Origin: Cyclobacteriaceae bacterium
GTDB taxonomy: Bacteria > Bacteroidota > Bacteroidia > Cytophagales > Cyclobacteriaceae
Direction: 5' to 3'
Length of the DNA stretch: 32,156 nt
Assembly (NCBI GenBank): GCA_947457095.1
Contig: CANGUK010000014.1
Coordinates: 1-32,156 of the forward strand
Shown: positions 8,001 through 14,585 of the stretch, piece after piece
How the letters are laid out: each line of letters starts with the position of its first letter
Numbering within the stretch: position 1 is the stretch's first letter
Program-made: the position numbers and the translations under genes
The notes under the pieces: model-generated
What the model was told of the DNA's origin: nothing
The model's database searches: none
What the model saw: only the letters and a program-made list of their open reading frames with translations

Positions 8001-8677
8001 AGAAGATTCGAATTTTATTGGCTGAGGATGAACTAGCCTTGGGCAGCATCATCCAAGAGAGCTTGGAAAGCCGGGAGTTTAGTGTTCGCCTGTGCGGCGA
8101 TGGACAGGCGGCATGGGAAAGTTACCAGCAAGAGAAGCCAGATGTACTGGTCTTGGATGTAATGCTTCCCAAAAAAGATGGCTTCACCCTCGCTTCGGAG
8201 ATTCGAAAAATTGACCTCCAAACCCCCATCATCTTCTTGACTTCCAAAGGACAGTCAGAAGATGTAGTCAAGGGATTTGGTATAGGGGGCAATGACTACG
8301 TCCGGAAGCCCTTTAGCATGGAGGAACTGATCGTACGGATCAAGGCCCAACTGGACAAGCAGCGCGTTCGCCAATCCCAGAGCGACTGGATTACCTTGGG
8401 GAACTACCAATTTCACCCCAATCGACAAGTGCTGCGCCTTGGGGAAACCGAAACCTCACTCACCGCTCGAGAAAGTCAGCTCCTACAAATGCTCTTGCAA
8501 AACGCGAATGAAATCACGGACCGTACCCTGATTTTAAAGCAAATCTGGGGTGCGGATGACTTTTTTACGGCGCGGAGCATGGATGTTTTTATCACCAAGC
8601 TCCGCAAAAAACTACAAGCTGATCCAGGAATTCAAATCCTCAATGTCAGAGGATATGGGTTTAAGTTGGTATGTTAA
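7997..8677 (+). CDS. OmpR-family response regulator
   Basis: This 226-residue regulator has a receiver domain (about 3-118) with acidic residues Glu10, Asp11 and Glu12, phospho-acceptor Asp54 in LVLDVMLP, Thr82/Ser83, and Lys104 in YVRKPF. It is followed by an OmpR/PhoB winged-helix domain (about 130-226) containing LTARESQLL, the recognition-helix region RSMDVFITKLRKKL, and a terminal VRGYGFKL hairpin. I took the ATG at 7997 (ATGA overlap with the kinase stop) rather than the in-frame TTG two codons earlier. OmpR-type regulators often bind tandem direct repeats, matching the phased repeats at 6301-6327. Family assignment is secure; its regulon is inferred from position. Confidence 0.95.
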   Translation: MKKIRILLAEDELALGSIIQESLESREFSVRLCGDGQAAWESYQQEKPDVLVLDVMLPKKDGFTLASEIRKIDLQTPIIFLTSKGQSEDVVKGFGIGGNDYVRKPFSMEELIVRIKAQLDKQRVRQSQSDWITLGNYQFHPNRQVLRLGETETSLTARESQLLQMLLQNANEITDRTLILKQIWGADDFFTARSMDVFITKLRKKLQADPGIQILNVRGYGFKLVC

Positions 8678-8751
8678 GGAGTTTACTCAATTACCAGATT
8701 CATGGTTAGGAATTTCGAAAATCCAAATTTTTAGCACCAAGCTTGAGAGAC

Positions 8752-8795
8752 ACCAAAAACAAAGAGGACTGAAATTCATCAAACTTCAGGTCCTC
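8752..8795 (-). terminator. Probable terminator of the lipoprotein/barrel operon
   Basis: GAGGACTGAA (8764-8773) pairs with TTCAGGTCCTC (8785-8795) with one bulged base and an 11-nt loop. On the minus strand the stem is followed by TTTGTTTTTGG. It lies in the 137-nt gap between convergent genes and probably ends the minus-strand operon; there is no T tract on the plus side. Confidence 0.6.
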
Positions 8796-8814
8796 AATGT
8801 TAAAAACAATTACT

Positions 8815-9543
8815 CTATCCCTTGCCTTTTTTCAATCCAAAAGAGTAGTACAATCCTAACCTCGTTGAACGGATACTTCGCTTGAAGTCGTATTTTTGAT
8901 CGTAAAGGCGATAGTCAGAACTTATGGATTGACTCATGTTTTCTGCATTGTATACGGTCAACCCAAATCGCTTATATTCCGCCGAAAGCCCATATTGATA
9001 ATTAACATAAAAAGGTTCAGGGATAGTCTCAACTGCATCCAGTACATCTACTATTTCCTGGGTCCAATCGAGTCCAAAAAGCCCCTCATAGACGGGAAAA
9101 GGGGTGAATTTCTGAATTGCAAAAACCGGAACTGCTGAGAGTTCCAAAAACACCCTTAGCTGATTCTTTTTAACAAGCAAATAGCTTAGTCCCAATGGAA
9201 ATTCGAAATTGTAGGTGGTAGTAGCCCCGCCTTTGGAAATAAATGGGATATGGCGAGGAAATGATGTGGATGTATACTTTGCAGTCAAAGAAATGAACGA
9301 TTGATAAAATTGAAGACCAAGGCTGGAATAAAATCGTTCAGTAAGTGGCCAAACTACTTTGACAAAAGGCATCAAATAATCATCACCTTTTTGGGTCTGT
9401 TCAAAAACAGAAACAGAATCGATTTGAACTACAGAATTGCTAAAGGAAGATTCTTTGATAGAGGCAATACCAATCTTTAGGTTTTGTCCAAAGAATTCAA
9501 AGCTCAGTCCTACAAATAGAAGTATTAACAATCTTATCCTCAT
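8815..9543 (-). CDS. Predicted small outer-membrane beta-barrel protein
   Basis: I do not recognise a family for this 242-residue protein. It has a signal peptide (about 1-20, ending FEFFGQ) and then a strand-rich sequence with many aromatic residues. It ends in alternating strands (RSTRLGLYYSFGL), as expected of an outer-membrane barrel. Segments such as PFVKVVWPLTERFYSSLGLQFY and FPLGLSYLLVKKNQLRVFLEL look like paired transmembrane strands. It starts 4 nt after the stop of the upstream lipoprotein gene, so the two are one operon. Base composition is A+T-richer than in neighbouring genes. The barrel call is an inference from residue pattern; the function is unknown. Confidence 0.65.
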   Translation of the reverse strand: MRIRLLILLFVGLSFEFFGQNLKIGIASIKESSFSNSVVQIDSVSVFEQTQKGDDYLMPFVKVVWPLTERFYSSLGLQFYQSFISLTAKYTSTSFPRHIPFISKGGATTTYNFEFPLGLSYLLVKKNQLRVFLELSAVPVFAIQKFTPFPVYEGLFGLDWTQEIVDVLDAVETIPEPFYVNYQYGLSAEYKRFGLTVYNAENMSQSISSDYRLYDQKYDFKRSIRSTRLGLYYSFGLKKGKG

Positions 9544-9547
9544 GTGA

Positions 9548-10876
9548 TTAGTTTACCTTTAGGACAAAGTCAATTTTACCTGTTGTGTGAATTCTAGCGT
9601 CAGCACCTGTAGCATTACCACAATAAATTACAGGAGTCATCATTAAATCTTCATCATTGTTTGAAGTGACTACAGTCTCAGTCTTGGTGTACTCAATACC
9701 TGTGTTGGGGTCTTTATAGGTTATTTCCCTCTCGTCTGTTTCTGAGTCACCAGGATCGTATTCGTACCACTGAATCGTGATTATTTGTGAATAATTCTGT
9801 CTATCCCAATGAAAAATTTCTAAGTTTTGAGGCAACACCCATTCTGGGCTACAATTAAAAATTCTACAATCTTTCCAGTTACTTCTATCTACTTTTGGAA
9901 TAGCTTTTTTTATCTGAGCCAAATTTGATTGATTTGATCCGGTAAAAACTATAAAATAAACTTCAGGTGCGCCATCAAGCCAGCCTGTAGCTTCTTTCAA
10001 CCATTTCATAGTCGTAAATTTTACTCGTTCTATCCTATCCCAGTTAGAATTTGAGTCCCGATCACACCCTGTCGATCCTCCACCAGATCCTTCACCTGGA
10101 GTACCACCGGTTCCACCCGCTCCTCCGCAAAATGCATCCGTAAAAAAGTAATAATCATTTCCACCATCACTGAAATAAGGGGTTGCTCGCTGCAGGCACG
10201 TATCTCCATTTTGGATTCGTGCACCGGCATTCTTAGGCACTTTGACCAAGCGCTCATTTTGACTGATCACCAAAACAGGTTTATCTGGGACAGTTCGCAT
10301 ATCCCAGGTTGATATCGCTCCGCCTTCCGTAATCATGGGAACAAAGGGGTCGGCTTCCAAATCTTGGCTTGGAGAAAGATATAAAACTGGGATGCTCTCT
10401 TCGATCTCGGAAAAATCAACCAATAGCTCTTCAGGTCCCCTCAAGGCTATTTGCATCAATGGATCAAACTCGAGCGAAGATTCAGTCATCCTAAAACTGG
10501 ACTGGCTTCCAAAAAGCGCCTCTTCAAACGTGATGGATTTTGCACTGGAACCACCTAGGGATTTCCCTTTCGTCGTGTAGTACAGGAAGTTTAAATCTCC
10601 ATCAAATTGGTCCTGAATGTTTTCAGAGACAAACTTTCTTACTGACTCTTCCTTCAGTCCACTTGATAGTGCTGCAGCGAAACTCAGACCTGGATCCTTG
10701 GGATCCAAACCCATTTTTACCGCTTGAGCTTCCAGGTCTAGTGGATTATCAGGCGCTGTCTCAATTTCGCTACATGAGAATAGCAGCAAACCGATCACGA
10801 GCACCCGAGGAGAAAATTTCCGGATACTTACAAAATTTATTACCGGTCGAAAAGGGAATGGGAGGAGTGTAAGCAT
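9548..10876 (-). CDS. Unrecognised lipoprotein with Gly-rich linker
   Basis: The 442-residue product has an unusually long basic N-region, a hydrophobic stretch and a lipobox LFSC, giving lipidation at Cys35. The next residue is Ser, with Glu at +2. An N-terminal domain (about 45-245) is followed by a Gly-rich linker (about 250-270, containing GGAGGTGGTPGEGSGGGS). A beta-rich C-terminal domain (about 275-442) contains WLDGAPEVYFIVF and IITIQWYEYDPGD. Several Cys (227, 250, 271 and others) flank the linker. I recognise no catalytic motif; a resemblance to DUF3103-type secreted proteins crossed my mind but is unverified. It is co-transcribed with the barrel gene 4 nt downstream. A stretch within 9781-9960 has only 52 G+C in 180 bases. 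Confidence 0.75.
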   Translation of the reverse strand: MLTLLPFPFRPVINFVSIRKFSPRVLVIGLLLFSCSEIETAPDNPLDLEAQAVKMGLDPKDPGLSFAAALSSGLKEESVRKFVSENIQDQFDGDLNFLYYTTKGKSLGGSSAKSITFEEALFGSQSSFRMTESSLEFDPLMQIALRGPEELLVDFSEIEESIPVLYLSPSQDLEADPFVPMITEGGAISTWDMRTVPDKPVLVISQNERLVKVPKNAGARIQNGDTCLQRATPYFSDGGNDYYFFTDAFCGGAGGTGGTPGEGSGGGSTGCDRDSNSNWDRIERVKFTTMKWLKEATGWLDGAPEVYFIVFTGSNQSNLAQIKKAIPKVDRSNWKDCRIFNCSPEWVLPQNLEIFHWDRQNYSQIITIQWYEYDPGDSETDEREITYKDPNTGIEYTKTETVVTSNNDEDLMMTPVIYCGNATGADARIHTTGKIDFVLKVN

Positions 10877-10949
10877 AGATCAAAAAATATTTAGAGTTTA
10901 AATAATTACCTGAATTAAATTTTTTTATTTTTTAATAGCAAATTTTTAT

Positions 10950-10971
10950 AAAATTATTTATAAATAATTTT
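10950..10971. repeat. 22-bp perfect A/T palindrome
   Basis: AAAATTATTTA (10950-10960) is followed at once by its exact reverse complement TAAATAATTTT (10961-10971). It lies 73 nt upstream of the lipoprotein start. It may be a regulator or nucleoid-protein site, or a site of cruciform extrusion. The A/T-only local composition raises the odds of a chance palindrome. Confidence 0.55.
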
Positions 10972-11154
10972 CCAAAAAATTGAAGCCAATCCTACAGATG
11001 GTAAGACAGGCAAACCCCAAGAGCAGTTACCTCTAGAATCTAGAAAAGAGATTTTTTTAGTTCTTGATTACAAAAAAATAGGCTTGAACAAGCGTGAAGC
11101 CCTTTTTAGGGCTTTAGAAATGTATTTTATAAAGTCAATAAAATCAATTCATTG

Positions 11155-11188
11155 AAAAAATGGAACGGGAAAAAACAATTCCCGTTCC
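11155..11188 (-). terminator. Terminator of the dehydrogenase/TIM-barrel operon
   Basis: GGAACGGGAA (11162-11171) pairs perfectly with TTCCCGTTCC (11179-11188) across a 7-nt loop. On the minus strand the stem is followed by a T run (11160-11155). It lies about 120 nt past the stop of the last gene of the operon. Confidence 0.85.
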
Positions 11189-11308
11189 TGGTTGTAGTGA
11201 TTTCATAAGATAGGTTGATTCAGTTTAGATCAGTTCAAAGGAATTCGGCAGGACCTACCCAAGGACCTGCCGATCCTCTGACTTCCAGTCGTTCTGAATC
11301 ACTGCGGC

Positions 11309-12175
11309 TTAATAGCGCAACTTTTTCAAATAGGCGATACTCTTTGGTAAGGTCTCCAGCTCCTTCTCACTCTCGTCCTCTACAAACATGTGCTTGATTC
11401 CAATCTTATTGGCTTCACGAAGGATTCCCGGAAAGTCAAGTTCCCCCTCACCTAGCGGCACATCATTTTCAGGACCAGTCCCGCCGGTCATGTCTTTTGG
11501 TGCACCTTTTCTAAAATCCTTAAGGTGTAACGATACCCAGCGCTTGCCGTATTTCTTCAAAAGTCCAACCGGATCCCCTCCCCCAAAATGTGTCCACATC
11601 ACATCCATTTGCAGCGACACATAGTTGGAATCGGTATTCTCTACCAGGTAATCAAAGAGTGTCCCCGAGCCATAAGGCTGAAATTCATAGCCGTGCACAT
11701 GGTACTTGAAGGTAATTCCATTTTCCTTCAAGGCTTTTCCCCCTGCATTAAAGGCCTTAATCGCACGGTCGGCATCGGCCTTGGAAAACTGTCCTCTTGC
11801 ATGAGGAATCCAGGCGCACATCACATAGGAAGCTCCCAATGCTTTGGCGCGGTCAGCAACCCCCTGTGGATCGCTCTCTAACTCCTCAAAACCTGTACCA
11901 GTAGACGGAATACTGATCCCCCGATCAGACAACATTTTCTTGAATTCTACAGCATCAACGCCCTGTGGCGCCCCTCCTTCATAGGTTTTGAATCCCATTT
12001 TTTGGATGATGTCTAGGGTCTCAGGTACCCCATTTTTCCATTGGTCACGAAAAGTATAGGACGCAATGCCAAGAGGAGCCTGGAACAAGGGATCTCCCTT
12101 TTTCTGAGCAGTTACTTTTTGTGGGGCAAAAAAGCCTACCAAAGCAAGTAGTAAAAAGATACAGGTGTTTTTCAT
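11309..12175 (-). CDS. Exported sugar phosphate isomerase/epimerase-like TIM barrel
   Basis: This 288-residue protein has a signal peptide (MKNTCIFLLLALVGFF to about residue 24) and then a xylose-isomerase-like TIM barrel. Typical features are GIASYTFRDQW at the first strand, MGFKTYEGG, HVHGYEF, LQMDVMWTHFGG, WVSLHLKDFRKG and MFVEDES, which supply the Glu/His/Asp metal ligands of the family. I chose the ATG at 12175 because it starts the signal peptide; an in-frame start 15 codons upstream would bury it. It is the third gene after the Gluconate_2-dh3 and GMC genes, 55 nt downstream of the latter. Exported members beside sugar dehydrogenases are candidates for processing keto-sugars or keto-glycosides, for example by epimerisation or C1-O elimination. 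That role is inferred. Confidence 0.85.
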   Translation of the reverse strand: MKNTCIFLLLALVGFFAPQKVTAQKKGDPLFQAPLGIASYTFRDQWKNGVPETLDIIQKMGFKTYEGGAPQGVDAVEFKKMLSDRGISIPSTGTGFEELESDPQGVADRAKALGASYVMCAWIPHARGQFSKADADRAIKAFNAGGKALKENGITFKYHVHGYEFQPYGSGTLFDYLVENTDSNYVSLQMDVMWTHFGGGDPVGLLKKYGKRWVSLHLKDFRKGAPKDMTGGTGPENDVPLGEGELDFPGILREANKIGIKHMFVEDESEKELETLPKSIAYLKKLRY

Positions 12176-12230
12176 GGTATTTTGGGTTAAAGTAAAGTGA
12201 GAGTCAAAAGTGGATTTCACCCCTCCTTGA

Positions 12231-13928
12231 TTACAAATTTTGTTTATTCAATTCCTCCACTGCATGATTTGCAGCACGAGCAGTCAAGGTCATGAAGGTT
12301 AGCGTGGGATTCTGGGTACTGCCACTGGTCATGCAAGCCCCGTCCGATACAAATACGTTTTTGCAGGCATGCAGCTGGTTAAACCCATTGAGTAAGGAAG
12401 TCTTGGGATCCTTGCCCATGCGCACTCCACCCATTTCGTGAATATCGGATCCCGGAGGTGCTCCAGTATCCTCCACCTTGATGTTTTTGAATCCCATCCG
12501 CTCATACATTTCGGTTTGCTGCTCCAGAAAATCACGAGTCATCTTGTCGTCATTCTCTTTCCACTCCACTGAAAGGATAAGTTTAGGGATACCATACTTG
12601 TCTTTTTCGTCTTTGCTCAGCCGCAGGTGGTTGGATTCTTCAGGCACCACTTCCCCCTGCATCCATGCCGCCATTCCCCACATGCCATAACTCGGATTGA
12701 GCAACTTTTCCCGCAGGGCATCACCCACCAAGTCCCCGCTACCTTCTATCTGCCTGCTGGCAGACATCCCTATCGCATAGCCGCGAAGGAAATCCGTCTC
12801 CTGACGGTAGACATTTCGGAAGCGAGGCACGTAAGCATGCCCAGGATTCCTTCCCAGATTGACCTGGTCTAGAAAGCCCTCAAAGGTTGCATAACCCTTG
12901 CCTCGGTAATTGTGACAGGTGATGTATTTGCCCATCAGCCCATTGTCGTTGCCCAGTCCTTCGGGAAAACGGCTGGAGGTAGAATTGAGTAATATCGAAT
13001 TGGAATTGATGGTAGAGGCGTTCACAAAAATGATTTTCGCATAAAACTCTATCGTCTCTTGGGTAAGTCTATCAATCACACGCACCCCAATGGCCTTCCC
13101 TTTTTGTTCGTCATACAAAATCGACTCCACCACCGAATCGGGGCGCAGGGTCAGATTTCCGGTTTTCTCCGCCCAAGGAAGGGTAGATGCATTTGCTGAA
13201 AAATAGCCTCCATAGATACATCCCCGGTTGCACATGTTCTGACTAAGGCACTTGGATCTTCCTTGGTCTAAGTGAATCTGCTGGGGGTCGGTGAGGTGTG
13301 CACAGCGTCCTTGAACGAGGTGCCGATCGGACCCGTACATTTCCTTGAGCTTCTCCTTGTAATATCGCTCTACACAACTGAGTTCAAAACCCGGCTGTAC
13401 GATCTGGTCGGGAAGTACATCCAAGCCATCCCTACTTCCAGCAAACCCCACAAATGTCTCCACATAGGAGTACCAGGGCTCCATATCTTTGTACCGGATG
13501 GGCCAATCCACCGCATATCCATCTCGGGCGGGACCCTCAAAATCAAAATCAGACCAGCGCTGCGTTCCTCTAGCCCAAAGCAGGGACTTCCCACCTACAT
13601 GGTAGCCTCTAAACCAGCGGAATGGCTTTTCTTCAATATACGGCTGCTCATCTTCTGCAAGTGCCCAGTGCATGGTCTCCTCTCGCTTCCAGTTGGCTGC
13701 GCCAAGTCCAGATCGTTTTTCGATGGGAACGGCTCCTCGAAATTCAAATTCCCAGGGAGCCTTGGAGGCAGTGGGGTAATCTTCGATGTGGCGAATCATC
13801 CGCCCGCGCTCCAAAACAAGTGTTTTCAGTCCTTTTTCTGTGAGCTCTTTCGCTGCCCATCCTCCGGAGGCCCCAGAGCCGATGACTATGGCATCGTAGG
13901 TTCGCTTTGCTTTTGAATCTTGCAACAT
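12231..13928 (-). CDS. GMC-family FAD dehydrogenase, large subunit with putative Fe-S motif
   Basis: The 565-residue flavoprotein has a Rossmann FAD-binding motif (GSGASGGWAAKELTEKG, about 17-33, then LVLERG) and a GMC C-terminal domain with His497 (DIHEMGG) and Asn540 (STQNPTLTF), the usual catalytic His/Asn pair. C227-x5-C233-x3-C237 (KCLSQNMCNRGC) matches the spacing of the [3Fe-4S] cluster in bacterial FAD-dependent glucose dehydrogenase complexes. It has no signal peptide. The Tat-signal small subunit gene ends 6 nt upstream, so export by hitchhiking on that subunit is the likely route. The likely reaction is oxidation of a sugar hydroxyl (C1 or C3 of a glycoside); the substrate cannot be read from sequence. 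The cytochrome c subunit often found with such complexes is not encoded nearby. Confidence 0.9.
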   Translation of the reverse strand: MLQDSKAKRTYDAIVIGSGASGGWAAKELTEKGLKTLVLERGRMIRHIEDYPTASKAPWEFEFRGAVPIEKRSGLGAANWKREETMHWALAEDEQPYIEEKPFRWFRGYHVGGKSLLWARGTQRWSDFDFEGPARDGYAVDWPIRYKDMEPWYSYVETFVGFAGSRDGLDVLPDQIVQPGFELSCVERYYKEKLKEMYGSDRHLVQGRCAHLTDPQQIHLDQGRSKCLSQNMCNRGCIYGGYFSANASTLPWAEKTGNLTLRPDSVVESILYDEQKGKAIGVRVIDRLTQETIEFYAKIIFVNASTINSNSILLNSTSSRFPEGLGNDNGLMGKYITCHNYRGKGYATFEGFLDQVNLGRNPGHAYVPRFRNVYRQETDFLRGYAIGMSASRQIEGSGDLVGDALREKLLNPSYGMWGMAAWMQGEVVPEESNHLRLSKDEKDKYGIPKLILSVEWKENDDKMTRDFLEQQTEMYERMGFKNIKVEDTGAPPGSDIHEMGGVRMGKDPKTSLLNGFNQLHACKNVFVSDGACMTSGSTQNPTLTFMTLTARAANHAVEELNKQNL

Positions 13929-13934
13929 TTGTCG

Positions 13935-14465
13935 TTAAGCCTTTTCGGCAGGCTCCTCCACACAGCCACTGTAAAATCCTGGAGCCACCTGATAGCCCAA
14001 ATGATCTACCATTACCTGCTTGGCAGTAGTAAATCCAAAAATGGTATTGGCTCGGATCAGTTCGTAAAATTTCTTTTGATTCTCGTTTTCGGTCTTGGAA
14101 TACTCTCCCAAAATCGCTTCTCTTTCCTCCTTCGAGAGCGCCATAAAATCCCGCTTCTCCAAGGCTTTTAACTCCTGAATTAAAATTTCTTGTTCCTCTT
14201 TTTCCAGACACTTTTCAAAAAACTTGATCAAAAACTGATCTGTTCCTGTACTCAGCGCCCCGATAGGAGCAGCAGTGGAACCATCAGTGACACCTTCTGG
14301 AATCAAGGTGTCCGCCAAGGAAGTGATGAGTTGCTCTTGGTCGTAAGTAAAAAACCCAACATGGGTCAGGCGATCCAGGATCTGCCATTTCCAGTCCACC
14401 AAGGCAAGCCCTGCGATTCCGGCCCCGGCAGCACCTAGGAGTTTTAAAGAGGTACGTCTTTGCAT
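13935..14465 (-). CDS. Gluconate 2-dehydrogenase subunit 3-family small subunit (Tat-exported)
   Basis: This 176-residue protein begins with a twin-arginine signal (QRRTSLKLLGAAGAGIAGLAL) and continues as a mostly helical Gluconate_2-dh3 domain: YDQEQLITSLADTLIPEGVTDGS, a long helix pair around 75-125, and VDHLGYQVAPGFYSGCVE near the end. Small subunits of this family serve as folding and export partners of GMC-type membrane or periplasmic dehydrogenases. The ATG at 14465 was chosen because it places the twin arginine at residues 3-4; the open frame upstream runs into the preceding terminator. It is first in a three-gene operon and lies 6 nt before the GMC gene, so the two subunits should be made together. 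Confidence 0.9.
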   Translation of the reverse strand: MQRRTSLKLLGAAGAGIAGLALVDWKWQILDRLTHVGFFTYDQEQLITSLADTLIPEGVTDGSTAAPIGALSTGTDQFLIKFFEKCLEKEEQEILIQELKALEKRDFMALSKEEREAILGEYSKTENENQKKFYELIRANTIFGFTTAKQVMVDHLGYQVAPGFYSGCVEEPAEKA

Positions 14466-14495
14466 AATTAAAGGAAAGTCAAGAAGAAGTCCTCT

Positions 14496-14503
14496 CCAAT
14501 ATA
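14496..14503 (-). promoter_or_regulatory. Candidate -7 element of the dehydrogenase operon
   Basis: TATATTGG on the minus strand, 30 nt upstream of the small-subunit ATG and just past the M20 terminator, resembles TAnnTTTG. The same octamer precedes the GLPGLI gene. No matching -33 TTTG is evident. Confidence 0.4.
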
Positions 14504-14526
14504 CTTGTTTTGAAAAAAAACAGCAC

Positions 14527-14567
14527 AAAAAAAAGCTGGAATTCCACCGATGGAAATTCCAGCTTTT
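14527..14567 (-). terminator. Terminator of the M20 gene
   Basis: AAAAGCTGGAATT (14531-14543) and AATTCCAGCTTTT (14555-14567) form a perfect 13-bp stem that can continue into an inner CCA/TGG pairing. On the minus strand it runs into eight T residues. It separates the M20 gene from the dehydrogenase operon. Confidence 0.9.
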
Positions 14568-14585
14568 CAACTCAAGGCTTGGAAA

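Larger units (their letters stand above)
10877..11308. other. Intergenic region, extremely A+T-rich near the lipoprotein gene
   Basis: No gene was found. Bases 10921-10980 contain only 4 G+C in 60, including a 22-bp perfect palindrome (listed separately). TCTAGAATCTAGA (11032-11044) is a 13-nt palindrome of two TCTAGA units. A 7-bp hairpin AAGCCCT-TTTT-AGGGCTT lies at 11097-11114 without a T tract on either strand. The terminator of the sugar-isomerase operon follows at 11155-11188, so the lipoprotein promoter must lie between about 10880 and 11090. Confidence 0.6.

Noticed and set aside
11000-11038. A 12-codon ATG ORF in the intergenic region
   Set aside because: Too short, no leader, no signal or conserved pattern to support a peptide gene.
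11097-11114. AAGCCCT-TTTT-AGGGCTT hairpin as a terminator
   Set aside because: No T tract follows on either strand; the stronger stem with T tract at 11155-11188 serves the operon end.
13272-13916. 214-codon plus-strand ORF opposite the GMC gene
   Set aside because: The minus strand encodes a complete GMC flavoprotein with all motifs; the antisense frame is open by chance in G+C-richer DNA.
13744-14211. 155-codon minus-strand ORF overlapping the small-subunit and GMC genes in another frame
   Set aside because: Same-strand out-of-frame shadow; both real genes have clear family motifs and normal junctions.
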